Source: Pseudomonas fluorescens (GTDB taxonomy: Bacteria > Pseudomonadota > Gammaproteobacteria > Pseudomonadales > Pseudomonadaceae). Taken from it: DNA of 64,000 bases. The DNA lies in NCBI RefSeq assembly GCF_018614655.1, contig NZ_JAGGOG010000006.1, positions 1 to 64,000 of the forward strand, given 5' to 3'. Shown here one piece after another: positions 25,230 through 34,205 of the stretch. The number at the start of each line of letters is the position of its first letter. Position 1 is the stretch's first letter. The position numbers were made by a program, and so were the translations under genes. The notes under the pieces are model-generated. The model was given only the letters and a program-made list of their open reading frames with translations, was not told where the DNA came from and did no database searches.

Positions 25230-26123
25230 ATGGATTTCAGCGGAAGGTCAGGTGAAATGGGCGTGTTCGCCACCGTGGCGCAGGAAGGAAGCCTGTCGGC
25301 CGCCGCGCGTGCACTGGGGCTGACACCCTCGGCGGTCAGTCGGATCATCGCGCGCACCGAACAACGTCTGGGCACCCGGCTGCTGTTGCGTACCACCCGA
25401 GCGATCACCTTCACCGCCGAGGGCGAGGCTTTCCTTCGCGGCGCCCGGCGTATCCTGGCTGACATGGCCGAGGTCGAAGAGGCCATTGCCGACCAGGGCG
25501 TACCAAGGGGGCGACTGCGGGTCAGCGCCGCCCTTGGCCACGGCCGGCTGGCCATCGTTCCCTTGGTGGCAGCATTCAGCGCCCTCTACCCGAACATCAT
25601 CGTCGACCTCACGCTCGGCGACGAAGTAGTCGACATTCTCGGCGGCCAGGCCGACGTGGCGGTACGCTTTGGTCATCTGCCTGACAGCCCGCTGACCGCG
25701 CGCAGGATCGGCGACACCGGCCAGGTAGTGGTGGCATCGCCCGAGTATCTACAGCTCCACGGCAGCCCCCAAGAACCGGAAGACTTGCTACGGCACAACT
25801 GCCTGCTCTTCAACTTCCGGCGTGCCGAACCCAACTGGCCGTTCATCCGCGGCGCAAGAGAGTTTTCCCTGAAGGTCAGTGGCAACATCGAATGCAGCAG
25901 TGGTGAAGCACTGGCCCAACTCGCGCGAGTAGGTGCCGGCATTGCGCGTATCGGCGAGTTCAGCGTGAGCGAGGACCTGCGGCGCGGCGACCTGATACCG
26001 CTGCTGGAAGCCTGGAACCCCGGTGACCGAGAACCGATTCATGCGGTGTTCGTAGGTGGCTCGGCAATGCCGGCGCGGGTGCGGTTATTCGTGGACTTCT
26101 TGATAGAACATCACCGGATGTAA
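25230..26123 (+). CDS. LysR-family transcriptional regulator
   Basis: 297 residues. MGVFATVAQEGSLSAAARALGL followed by TPSAVSRIIARTEQRLGTRLL is the LysR helix-turn-helix (about residues 10-52). The effector domain has the usual GRLRVSAALGHGRLAIVPL start, and QADVAVRFGHLPDSPL places it in the CrgA-like subgroup. It is divergent from the DHA1 transporter it probably controls. Confidence 0.9.
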   Translation: MDFSGRSGEMGVFATVAQEGSLSAAARALGLTPSAVSRIIARTEQRLGTRLLLRTTRAITFTAEGEAFLRGARRILADMAEVEEAIADQGVPRGRLRVSAALGHGRLAIVPLVAAFSALYPNIIVDLTLGDEVVDILGGQADVAVRFGHLPDSPLTARRIGDTGQVVVASPEYLQLHGSPQEPEDLLRHNCLLFNFRRAEPNWPFIRGAREFSLKVSGNIECSSGEALAQLARVGAGIARIGEFSVSEDLRRGDLIPLLEAWNPGDREPIHAVFVGGSAMPARVRLFVDFLIEHHRM

Positions 26124-26287
26124 GCGATGGCGTCATCTGATCCTTCCGGGGGCGTTAGCCTGAAGCGGCCACTGTCAGGGCTGTTCACGGATCTTTTTGA
26201 TCAACCATCATGGACGGTTTCATGGCGCGATCTCACCTTCTTGGCGCTGGTACAGATGGTTATATCCTCACCGTGTCCAACGTCGAG

Positions 26288-26487
26288 ATGCAGCCACAGT
26301 TTCAGGTTTTACTGGAGGATGTTTGCATTACGCTCGCTCAGTAGGAACCGCTGCTGGACGGGATTTATCTTTATGGCTGCGTGGCTAGAGGCGACGCGAT
26401 CCCGGGGGTTTCCGATCTGGACCTGACCCTGGTTCTACTGAATTTCTCGAGAGCTTGTCCGCAACGCCGGTAACCTGTCATGAATAG
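26288..26487 (+). pseudogene. Nucleotidyltransferase remnant joined to a FlaR-like kinase tail
   Basis: From 26288 one frame reads MQPQFQVLLEDVCITLAQ, then an amber codon (26342-26344), then EPLLDGIYLYGCVARGDAIP and GVSDLDLTLVLL. That is the start of an aminoglycoside-adenylyltransferase-like nucleotidyltransferase (YGxxARGD...SDLDL with the metal-binding DxD). At about 26440 the similarity stops and another frame gives EFLESLSATPVTCHE-stop, nearly the C-terminus of the kinase at 21073-21609. The piece is therefore a decayed composite of two genes, with no full-length product. Confidence 0.75.
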
Positions 26488-26527
26488 ATTTACCAACCCT
26501 CAGCCCGCTTGAGAATGTCTGATTTCC

Positions 26528-26550
26528 GAAAAGCCTCACCGAGGTGAGGC
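26528..26550 (-). terminator. Rho-independent terminator of the alpha/beta hydrolase
   Basis: Read on the minus strand: GCCTCACC-TC-GGTGAGGC followed by TTTTC. It starts about 30 bp beyond the stop codon of the minus-strand hydrolase gene. Confidence 0.85.
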
Positions 26551-26579
26551 TCAATTGCGAGGCAGATCTGATCAATCGC

Positions 26580-27608
26580 TTACTTCAGGTTGCTTTGAAA
26601 AAAAGTCGTCAGTTTGTCGAAGGGAATGAGATTGACACGGTCATAGAGGTCGACATGGCCAGCGCCCGGAATGATGACAAGCTCCTTGGGTTGACCGGCT
26701 AGTTTATAGGCCTCTTCGCTGAACTCTCTTGAGTGCGCATCTGCGCCTGCAATGAACATCATTGGGCGAGGTGAAATCGTCTCAATGTCATTGAACGGGT
26801 AGAAGTTCATGAACTTGATGTTGCTGACCAGCGTCGGGTGCGTCGTCAGTTCTTTCTTCGAGTTGGGTGACGTGTACTCGCCGCGCGACGTGCGATAGAA
26901 GTCGTAGAACTCCCGCTGAATGGGATGCGTATTCTCATCCAGTTTATGCACCGTACCGCTGGTGTAGAGGGTTTCACCGCCAGTGAACTCCACATAACGT
27001 TGTTGCGCGGCTTGCGCGATGATGCTTTTGCGTTGGTCCAGTGTCTGGGAATGCTTCAATCCATCACGATTGGCTGCGCCCATGTCGTACATGCTCACCG
27101 TTGCTATGGCTTTCATGCGTGGATCGATCTTGGCTGCACTGATGACGAAGCTCCCACTGCCACATATCCCGATAGCTCCAATCTGCTCCCTGTCAACGAA
27201 AGCCTGGGTGCCCAGAAAATCCACTGCCGCACTAAAGTCCTCGGCATAGATATCCGGCGAGACAGCGTTGCGAGGTTGTCCCTCGCTTTCGCCCCAAAAC
27301 GAAAGGTCCAGGGACAACGTCACGAAGCCCTGCTCCGCCATTTTCGTGGCATAGAGGTTCGCGCTCTGCTCCTTGACCGCGCCCATCGGATGGCCGACAA
27401 CGATAGCGGGACTCTTCGCGTTGCGATCCAGATTTTTGGGCGTGAAAAGATTCCCGGCCACGTTCATTTGGTATTGGTTTTTGAACGTGACTTTTTGCAC
27501 TGTCACTTTTTCGCTCGTATAAAAATTATCGGCGCCGTTAGACATATCCGCTCCTATTGCCGAAAGTGAATTGACAAAAAGTGTGAGTAGAAGAATGAGT
27601 TTTTTCAT
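26580..27608 (-). CDS. Exported alpha/beta hydrolase with Cys nucleophile elbow
   Basis: 342 residues with a signal peptide (MKKLILLLTLFVNSLSAIGA). The nucleophile elbow reads GAIGICGSGSF (about residues 145-155), i.e. G-x-C-x-G, as in dienelactone hydrolases and YcjY-like proteins. AIVVGHPMGAVKEQ is the oxyanion region and IIPGAGHVDLYDR holds the final His. The substrate is unknown. It is AT-richer than most genes here. It lies downstream of the cyclophilin-like gene on the same strand (25 bp), and so is probably in its operon. Confidence 0.85.
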   Translation of the reverse strand: MKKLILLLTLFVNSLSAIGADMSNGADNFYTSEKVTVQKVTFKNQYQMNVAGNLFTPKNLDRNAKSPAIVVGHPMGAVKEQSANLYATKMAEQGFVTLSLDLSFWGESEGQPRNAVSPDIYAEDFSAAVDFLGTQAFVDREQIGAIGICGSGSFVISAAKIDPRMKAIATVSMYDMGAANRDGLKHSQTLDQRKSIIAQAAQQRYVEFTGGETLYTSGTVHKLDENTHPIQREFYDFYRTSRGEYTSPNSKKELTTHPTLVSNIKFMNFYPFNDIETISPRPMMFIAGADAHSREFSEEAYKLAGQPKELVIIPGAGHVDLYDRVNLIPFDKLTTFFQSNLK

Positions 27609-27633
27609 CGGAAGCCCTATTCATGCAGAAGAA

Positions 27634-28194
27634 CTAGTCGTGGGAAAACACAACTCGTACATCACGTCGACCTAGCGCTTGAGACAAGCCAACAGGGTTG
27701 TCCACACGACCGAGGCGCGTGTACGAGTACGACGAGTTGAAGGTCAAATAGAAGACAACCAGCGTGTCCGTGCCATACAACATGAGATCGCCATTGCGCA
27801 ACGCTCCTGGAGCACTGGCATGGGTAGGCAGCGCCTCTGGAAGACTGGCAAATTTCTCATTACTGTTGAGATCGCTCATCTCCAACGTCAGCGGCAGCAA
27901 CTCGGCAAACGCGCGAGCGGTATCAGAGTCGGCCAAAGTAATGGCGAAACGATGCTCGCCGACGTCCATCCACATGTGTAATTTCTCCCATATCAACGAC
28001 GCTGATGCGGCATCTTTCGCAGCTGTTTGATGTGAGCCAAAGGCAAGATGTTGGCGAGCTTCATAACCGCCGAGTAACAGCATTCCATACAGTAACCCCA
28101 ACCAATGCAGGTGCCTCAGCCCCCAGAATCGACGGTGTCCGATTGCCGAAAGGAAGGTGCGCCGCTCACAATTTCTGGCACTTAAGCGGATCAT
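27634..28194 (-). CDS. Membrane-anchored cyclophilin-like fold protein
   Basis: 186 residues. One membrane helix lies near the start (LHWLGLLYGMLLLGGYEA), followed by a cyclophilin-like fold domain (Cyclophil_like2 type): DVGEHRFAITLADSDTARAF, LPLTLEMSDLNSNEKFASLP, RNGDLMLYGTDTLVVFYLTF and YTRLGRVDNPVGLSQALG. The start is uncertain. A TTG at 28230 overlaps the MFS stop, and two ATGs (28206, 28194) follow; only the last has AAGGAG upstream at a usable distance. Similar domains occur in proteins of unknown function next to flavin-type reductases. Confidence 0.72.
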   Translation of the reverse strand: MIRLSARNCERRTFLSAIGHRRFWGLRHLHWLGLLYGMLLLGGYEARQHLAFGSHQTAAKDAASASLIWEKLHMWMDVGEHRFAITLADSDTARAFAELLPLTLEMSDLNSNEKFASLPEALPTHASAPGALRNGDLMLYGTDTLVVFYLTFNSSYSYTRLGRVDNPVGLSQALGRRDVRVVFSHD

Positions 28195-28226
28195 GGTCCG
28201 ACGCATCTCCTTGCCCTTCGCGTGGT

Positions 28227-29423
28227 TCAAATGGCCCGGTGCGTTTTTGAGTGTGATGTCAAAACAGTCAAGAAAGCCGCAAGCAGGAGCACGGCGGCGC
28301 TCGCCACGAACGTGCTCTGATAACCACGACTATCGAACAGCAGGCCTCCAACGGTAGAACCCAAAGCGATGGACAACTGAATCACCGCCACCATCAACCC
28401 GCCGCCGGCCTCGGCATTTGCGGGTAGAGCTTGCGCAATCCAACTCCACCAGCCGACGGGCGCCGCGGTAGCCACCAGCCCCCAAAGACCGAGCAGCACA
28501 GCAACGGCCAAGACCGAAGTTCCCAAGGGGATCAATGTCAAAGCAATCACAGCCATCAGTAAGGGAATGGTGATGAGTGTCCGGAACAGGGCACGCCTCA
28601 CAAACACGCCGACTATCAGAGTGCCGATGAAGCCTGATACGCCAATCACGAGCAAAATCAGCGACAGCATGGTTACGTCAACCTGCGTCACTGTTTCGAG
28701 AAACGGCCGCAAATAGGTGAACAGAGCAAACTGCCCCATAAAGAACGCGGCGCACCCGGCCATGCCCAGCGCCACGGATCGATGCTTTAACAGTTTGAAG
28801 ATATTTGCGGAGCCAGGGGCACGCTTATCCGCCTTCATGGTCGGCAGGCTGGTCCATAGCCATATGAGGGCAATCGCCGCCACCGGCACCAGGCAGAAAA
28901 AGGCGCCGCGCCACCCCATGACCGCCCCCAAATAGCTGCCCAGTGGTGCGGCAATCACAGTTGCCAATGCGTTACCGCCGTTGAAGATCGCCAAGGCCTT
29001 GGGCACTTGGTTAGCAGGCACCAGGCGCATGGCCGTTGCAGCGGACATGGACCAAAAACCACCAATGACCACGCCGATAAGCGCGCGACCGACCATGTAC
29101 GTCAGATAGTTTGGCGCCATCCCGACTACGACACCGGATAGAGCCATCAAACCGGTCAGTGCCAGCAACAGCGTCTTGCGGTCGAGGGAGCCGACGAGCC
29201 CCGAGATTGACAAGCTCGTCAGTACCGCGAATGCCCCGGAGATCGCGATGCCTTGCCCTACGAGCCCTTCGGTGACATGAAGATCAACGCCTATCGGTGT
29301 CAGCAGGCTGACGGGCATGAACTCCGAGGCGATCAGCGCGAACACGCAAAGCGTCATTGCAAAGACCCCGCTCCAGTAAGCAGGTTGCTCATTTGCCTCG
29401 GCTATTGGGAAAATAGCAGCCAT
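28227..29423 (-). CDS. MFS transporter, DHA1 (NepI/sugar-efflux-like)
   Basis: 398 residues with 12 predicted helices. FALIASEFMPVSLLTPIGVDL and the loop LVGSLDRKTLLLAL resemble the NepI/SotB group of efflux carriers. GVVIGGFWSMSAATAMRLVP is the helix 5 signature of the same group. The ATG at 29423 follows GGTGAGG; earlier in-frame starts have no ribosome-binding site. It is divergent from a LysR gene and heads a unit with the cyclophilin-like and hydrolase genes. Confidence 0.87.
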   Translation of the reverse strand: MAAIFPIAEANEQPAYWSGVFAMTLCVFALIASEFMPVSLLTPIGVDLHVTEGLVGQGIAISGAFAVLTSLSISGLVGSLDRKTLLLALTGLMALSGVVVGMAPNYLTYMVGRALIGVVIGGFWSMSAATAMRLVPANQVPKALAIFNGGNALATVIAAPLGSYLGAVMGWRGAFFCLVPVAAIALIWLWTSLPTMKADKRAPGSANIFKLLKHRSVALGMAGCAAFFMGQFALFTYLRPFLETVTQVDVTMLSLILLVIGVSGFIGTLIVGVFVRRALFRTLITIPLLMAVIALTLIPLGTSVLAVAVLLGLWGLVATAAPVGWWSWIAQALPANAEAGGGLMVAVIQLSIALGSTVGGLLFDSRGYQSTFVASAAVLLLAAFLTVLTSHSKTHRAI

Positions 29424-29550
29424 CAGGGCCTCACCTTCATTCAAATTCATGAATGGAATAGTGAGGCAACGACTTTCCGACAACTAGCTAATGAATACTT
29501 AACAAGGCTATAAGTACAGCTAATCAATAGGCAGCAAGGGCGGTTGCAAT

Positions 29551-30444
29551 ATGGTCAGAAGGAACCTCAACGATCTGCTGTCATTCGTCACAGTGGCGCG
29601 CGAGGGCAGCTTCACACGCGCAGCCTCGATCCTGGGTGTCACCCAATCTGCGCTTAGCCAGGCCATCAGCGGCCTGGAAGCCCGCCTCCAGATCAGATTA
29701 CTGACACGTACCACTCGCAGCGTCTCACCGACGGTAGCTGGCGAGCGGTTGTTGCGGGCCATCGGCCACCGCTTCGATGAAATCGAAGCGGAACTGGATA
29801 TGCTGACGGAACTGCGCGACAAGCCGGCCGGGACGGTACGAATCACATGCGGCGATCACGTCCTGCGCAATACACTGTTGCCCACACTCACTCCTTTGCT
29901 CCACGAATATCCGGATATCCAGGTCGAGTTCGACGTCAATTACGGTTTTAGAGACATCGTGGCTGATCGTTTTGATGCGGGTGTGCGTTTGGGCGACACC
30001 ATCGACAAAGACATGATTGCGGTGCCCATAGGACCACCGTTACGGATGGCGGTCGTTGCCACGCCCTCTTACTTTGCCACTCGTGCTGTTCCAAAAAATC
30101 CGCGCGACTTGATGAACCATAGTTGTATCAACCAGCGCATGCAGACATCAGGCGGCCTTTACGTGTGGGACTTTGAACGGCGCGGTAAGCAGTTGAACGT
30201 ACGTGTAACCGGGCAGCTCACTTTCAATACGTCTGTCCACATAGTGGATGCCGCATTGTCGGGACTAGGAATTGCCTACCTTCCCGAGGAAGAATTTGAG
30301 CCACATCTTCAAGAAGGCAGGCTGATGCGAGTACTCGATGACTGGTGCCCCCCGTTCGCTGGATACTATTTGTATTACCCCAGCCGGCGGCAACCCTCTC
30401 CGGCATTTTCGCTTGTTTCCAATGCGCTGCGCAAAGGCGTCTAA
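29551..30444 (+). CDS. LysR-family transcriptional regulator
   Basis: 297 residues. DLLSFVTVAREGSFTRAASILG then VTQSALSQAISGLEARLQIRLL is the helix-turn-helix (about residues 6-50). The effector domain begins GTVRITCGDHVLRNTLLP and has the ADRFDAGVRLGDTIDKDM pattern of the CrgA-like subgroup. It is divergent from the MFS operon at 28227-29423 and is its likely regulator. Confidence 0.9.
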   Translation: MVRRNLNDLLSFVTVAREGSFTRAASILGVTQSALSQAISGLEARLQIRLLTRTTRSVSPTVAGERLLRAIGHRFDEIEAELDMLTELRDKPAGTVRITCGDHVLRNTLLPTLTPLLHEYPDIQVEFDVNYGFRDIVADRFDAGVRLGDTIDKDMIAVPIGPPLRMAVVATPSYFATRAVPKNPRDLMNHSCINQRMQTSGGLYVWDFERRGKQLNVRVTGQLTFNTSVHIVDAALSGLGIAYLPEEEFEPHLQEGRLMRVLDDWCPPFAGYYLYYPSRRQPSPAFSLVSNALRKGV

Positions 30445-30455
30445 AGGTGTCCGCT

Positions 30456-30845
30456 ATGACCGACCTCTTTCAAGGCAGTTGCCTTTGCGGCGCCGTCAGA
30501 TACGAAATTCTGTCACGACCAAAAGCCCTTACTCACTGCCATTGCAACCAATGCCGCAAAAGCCATGGCGCAGCGTTTGCCAGCTATGGCAGTGTGTTGC
30601 GTAGCGACCTGAATCTTGTCCAAGGCGCCGAGAGCATCAAGTCGTACCCGTCCTCTGAATCGGTACTTCGCCAGTTCTGCGTCGAGTGCGGTTCGTCGTT
30701 GTTCTGGTCAAGAAGCCAAGGGGAGTTTGCCCAGTGGGTTTCGATAGCGATGGGCACTCTGGACTCCACGTTCACTGCCGACAAACAGATACATACAAAG
30801 GTGGAGTTCAAGGCAACATGGTATGAATGGCCACCGTCCCAATGA
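30456..30845 (+). CDS. GFA/CENP-V zinc-domain protein
   Basis: 129 residues. It has the seven-Cys pattern of the GFA family: GSCLCGAVRYE, THCHCNQCRKSHGAAF, then FCVECGSSLFWSRS, binding two zinc ions. It is related to glutathione-dependent formaldehyde-activating enzyme, but most members are of unknown function. It starts 11 bp after the LysR stop, in the same direction, so it is probably co-transcribed. Confidence 0.88.
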   Translation: MTDLFQGSCLCGAVRYEILSRPKALTHCHCNQCRKSHGAAFASYGSVLRSDLNLVQGAESIKSYPSSESVLRQFCVECGSSLFWSRSQGEFAQWVSIAMGTLDSTFTADKQIHTKVEFKATWYEWPPSQ

Positions 30846-30952
30846 CCGCTTTGGGGCGACTCCGTGACAGGCCCCTTTCGGCGTGATGGACACGCGCCCC
30901 ACAACGGATTTCCGATTCTGATAAGTTGATCTAATCAAGGAAGATAAAGACA

Positions 30953-32017
30953 TTGAAAACAGCTCTCGCCACCCTGCTTCTGATCTGCCTGGCCACCCAC
31001 GCACTCGCCGACGATACCCCTATCGGCTTCCAAGCCTCTACGCTGCCAGATGCGCACAATGAGCGCCCGCTGGAGATGGTCGTCTGGTACCCCAGCACTT
31101 CCACCGCCCCACCACAATTGATCGCCGACAATCCGGTGTTTGTCGGGGTGCTTGCCGTCGAAAACGCGCCAGCGGCTGTCGGTGAGCATCCATTGGTGGT
31201 GCTCTCTCACGGCTTTCAAGGTAATTGGGGCAAACAGGCATGGCTGGCCAGTGCGCTGGCTCATCAGGGGTACATCGTGGCGGCGGTCAACCACCCCGGT
31301 ACCACCAGCCAGGACCGCAGCCCTCAAGCCGCGGCACAGTTATGGCTGCGTCCCGCCGACATCAGCCGGGCCATCGATGCGGTCATGGCTCAACCGGAAC
31401 AATTTGGCAAGATTGCAAAGCGTCGAATTGCGGTAGTCGGCCACTCACTCGGCGGCTGGACCGCCCTGGAAATCGCCGGAGCACGCTTCGACCCCGAGCG
31501 TTTTGCCGAGGACTGTAATGTCCACCCACAGTTGGCCAGTTGCACCGTTTACCAACAGATCAACCCCGCCAGCACCCCTGCAGCCAAGGCCCGTCTGGCC
31601 GCCGATTTAGGCGATAAACGTGTCACCGCCATTGTTTCATTGGACCTGGGCCTGTCGCGCGGGCTGACCGATAAGAGCCTTGCGGCGCTGTCGGTGCCGA
31701 CGCTGGTGATCGCGGCGGGCGTGCCGTCTAAAGAGCTTCCTGCTCAACTGGAGTCCGCTGATCTGGCCAAACGGCTGCCCCACGCCTCAACGCGCTACGT
31801 CGAGATCAGCGACGCCAGCCACTTCAGTTTTATGTCGGTGTGCAAACCTGACGCGATGGCGAGGCTCGAAGAAGAGGTGCCAGGCGATGGCATCATTTGC
31901 TCCGATGGCGACGGCGCTCGGTCACGTGAGTTGATCCAGCAACAGATTACATCGCTGATCAGCGAGTTTCTGGCGCAATCACTTCGCAACCAGGCGCAGC
32001 CCTTTCAAGGTCTTTGA
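30953..32017 (+). CDS. Exported alpha/beta hydrolase (dienelactone hydrolase/PAF-AH-like)
   Basis: 354 residues from a TTG start preceded by AAGGAAG; a signal peptide follows (KTALATLLLICLATHALADD). VVLSHGFQGNWG is the oxyanion region, AVVGHSLGGWTALE (about residues 158-171) gives the Ser nucleophile, and DASHFSFM the catalytic His. RPLEMVVWYPS is typical of predicted dienelactone hydrolases of the PAF-acetylhydrolase type. The last residues (QPFQGL) and the TGA are encoded by the inverted terminal repeat of a MITE-like element beginning at about 32001. Confidence 0.85.
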   Translation: MKTALATLLLICLATHALADDTPIGFQASTLPDAHNERPLEMVVWYPSTSTAPPQLIADNPVFVGVLAVENAPAAVGEHPLVVLSHGFQGNWGKQAWLASALAHQGYIVAAVNHPGTTSQDRSPQAAAQLWLRPADISRAIDAVMAQPEQFGKIAKRRIAVVGHSLGGWTALEIAGARFDPERFAEDCNVHPQLASCTVYQQINPASTPAAKARLAADLGDKRVTAIVSLDLGLSRGLTDKSLAALSVPTLVIAAGVPSKELPAQLESADLAKRLPHASTRYVEISDASHFSFMSVCKPDAMARLEEEVPGDGIICSDGDGARSRELIQQQITSLISEFLAQSLRNQAQPFQGL

Positions 32018-32470
32018 GAACGCAGCCAAATACAGTTGAAACACCCCCGCTCAGGGCAGCGAAGATCAATGTTTGCAGTACCGACGCCATCGCAGCCTCG
32101 CTAAAGCTCGGCAGCTCTTATCAAACTTAAAATAACTTACTGATTTTAAAGGGTTAAAATTTCACCCTAAAGTCTTGAGTCCTGCATAAACAATTTCAGG
32201 CGACCGCATTCTTGTGGCGAGCGGGCTTGTCCCGCGTTGGGCTGCGCAGCAGCCCCAAAACCAGGCGCAGAGGAGTGCCTGATACACCGCATTCGTCTTC
32301 ATCAGGGGCGCTTCGCACCCCAACGCGGGACAAGCCCGCTCGCCACAGAGGTCCCAGTTTGCTGCGCGACAGCGCTACGTCGAAGAGGTAGTGGGACCTC
32401 CCACAAGGGTTTTACGTCGCCGGTTAGCTCTTCACCCCTGGCCTGATGCGACTGACTGTTCAAAGGCGCA
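32001..32470. mobile_element. MITE-like element, copy C (degenerate, interrupted)
   Basis: Inverted with respect to copies A and B. The left end CCTTTCAAGGTCTTTGAGAA (32001-32020) and CTCAGGGC...GAAGATCA match the reverse complement of their right arm. A CATCGCAGCCTCGCTAAAGC segment follows, and the other end of the element (CACAAGGGTTTTACGTCGCC...TGGCCTGATGCGACTGAC) resumes at 32402. Between them sits a REP doublet (32213-32347). The far terminal repeat is eroded (TTCAAAGGCGCATG). It fills most of the 517-bp gap between 32018 and 32534. Confidence 0.75.
32213..32347. repeat. REP doublet (REPIN-like) inside MITE-like copy C
   Basis: Arms of 29 bp at 32213-32241 and 32319-32347 are perfect inverted copies. 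Each arm contains GGCGAGCGGGCTTGTCCCGC or its complement, with a GCTGCGCAGCAGC hairpin next to the left arm. This is the structure of a paired REP. Confidence 0.85.
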
Positions 32471-32534
32471 TGACGCTAAGACGGCGGTGCAGTCTTTGTT
32501 CTAGACTCCTCACTCTCGCACAGCGGAGCTTCCC

Positions 32535-33162
32535 ATGATCACTGTCCACCACCTCAACAACTCACGCTCGCAACGCATTCTATGGCTGCTTGAAGAACTC
32601 GCCCTGCCCTATGAGATCAAGCGATACCAGCGCGACCCGAAAACCAACCTCGCCCCCCCCTGAGCTCAAGGCCATCCATCCGCAGGGCAAATCACCGGTG
32701 ATTGAAGACGGTCCCCAGGTGTTGATCGAGTCCAGCGCTATCATCGATTACCTGATTCGCCGCCATGGCGACGGCCGCCTGCAGCCGGACCCCGCCACTG
32801 CCACCTACGATGAATACGTGCAATGGCTGCACTTCGCCGAAGGTTCGGCCATGCTGCCGCTGATGCTCAACCTGTATGTCGGACGCCTGGGTGAGGCTGG
32901 CGCGCCGTTGCATCCACGTATCGAGTCGGAGCTGGCCAATTATCTGGGTTATCTGAACGACGTGCTGGGGCAGACGCCTTATCTGGTGGGTGAAGCCTTG
33001 AGTGGCGCGGATATCCAGATGAGCTTCATTGGCGAACTCGCCAGGGCCCAGGGAAAGTTGAAACCGTACCCCAACGTGGCGGCGTGGGTGCAACGGTTCC
33101 AGGGCAGACCTGCGTACCGCAAGGCGCTGGAACAGGGTGGGGAATATGCGTTTGCGAAGTAG
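32535..33162 (+). pseudogene. Glutathione S-transferase, frameshifted in a C8 tract
   Basis: Reading from ATG 32535 gives MITVHHLNNSRSQRILWLLE then ELALPYEIKRYQRD, a GST N-domain, and stops at TGA just after a run of eight C (32653-32660). With seven C the frame continues as ELKAIHPQGKSPVIEDG, ESSAIIDYLIRRHG and the full helical C-domain, about 208 residues. The second part (from about 32661) is intact to 33162. Either the gene is inactive, the tract varies in length, or the base is a sequencing error. Confidence 0.85.
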
Positions 33163-33207
33163 TTTGCCGGGGCTGACGGAACTACTGCCTAATCGATTCA
33201 CCCGCGT

Positions 33208-34059
33208 CTAGCTCGCCCGAGGCACGGCCTTGATGGCCGTGTACTCACGCTTGATCGGCTCAAAGCCATATTTTCCCTCAAGCCTTTTGACGATGAAGTG
33301 CCCTCGCGCCATGTCCTGATAGAAATGGGTAAACAGGGCATTGATCGTCGCCCCAGTAAAGGCTCCCATCACGGGAACAGCCTGCGCCGCGAACTTGCTG
33401 GAAATGGTAAAGCCAAAACGTGTCGCGACCTTATCGATCAGTATCGCCAGCCATTTCCCGGCCTGCCCTGGGGAAAGGGTGCTGATGGCCTTGGAACCCT
33501 GCTTGGCGGCTATCCCCGCCAGCTCCTTGGACAGTTGTTGCATGGCCTGAGTGGTGAAACTGCGGGTCATGTAGTAGCCCGTCTCCGTCGCATCGTCGGC
33601 CTGGCTGTTGCCGCCCATGGCAAACACCTCGATGCACGCCTGCTTGGTAGAAAAGTCGCCCAGGTCAAAACCTTCGCTGCGCGCCACGTCGGCGACCGAG
33701 CGCATCATGATGGTGGTGGAGATCGGCAACTCGACAAACAGTGCCGCAATACCGAAAGCCCCACCGATAGCCCCCGAGGTCGCAGCATAGGCCTTGTGCA
33801 ACCGGGGCGAGGCAGGCTTTTTCGGGTTGTTCTCCAGGCTCCACAGCGCCGCGTCAGCGGACGAATGCAGCGCCGCCGCCACTGCGCCATTGATCCTCTT
33901 TGAAACCAAACCCGGCAATGCCTTTACCGCGCTTTCGATAGGTGAGCCGATCATGCCCGACAGCCTCGCCGTCAGGGAGGGTGACTCCAGCAGACCAACG
34001 GCCCGCTTCAGGTCTTGATAGTCCTCGGGGTTGTCTTGGATGCTCACAGGGGTCTCCAT
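33208..34059 (-). CDS. EcsC-family protein
   Basis: 283 residues. It has a long EcsC-like stretch: YAATSGAIGGAFGIAALFVELP, STTIMMRSVADVARSEG, EVFAMGG, then TISSKFAAQAVPVMGAFTGATIN (written here in parts of that region). Several weakly hydrophobic helices suggest membrane association. The family is named after a Bacillus ABC-transporter operon member; its function is unknown. ATG 34059 is chosen over one 16 codons earlier, but the ribosome-binding site is weak. Confidence 0.83.
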   Translation of the reverse strand: METPVSIQDNPEDYQDLKRAVGLLESPSLTARLSGMIGSPIESAVKALPGLVSKRINGAVAAALHSSADAALWSLENNPKKPASPRLHKAYAATSGAIGGAFGIAALFVELPISTTIMMRSVADVARSEGFDLGDFSTKQACIEVFAMGGNSQADDATETGYYMTRSFTTQAMQQLSKELAGIAAKQGSKAISTLSPGQAGKWLAILIDKVATRFGFTISSKFAAQAVPVMGAFTGATINALFTHFYQDMARGHFIVKRLEGKYGFEPIKREYTAIKAVPRAS

Positions 34060-34205
34060 CAGATTTTCCGGTTCTCTTATAAGCCAAAGACCCGCGAAAC
34101 GGGCCATTGTGCCGTTGGATACATAGGCTTTGAGCCCTTGCTGCTAGTCACACCCTGTTAAAAGGTGGCTGATGACTGACCCACCTACCGGCCACATGCC
34201 CGCCG

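Noticed and set aside
26127..26426. 99-codon open frame after the LysR gene
   Set aside because: The similarity to a nucleotidyltransferase lies in a different frame that is interrupted by an amber codon; this frame has no family.
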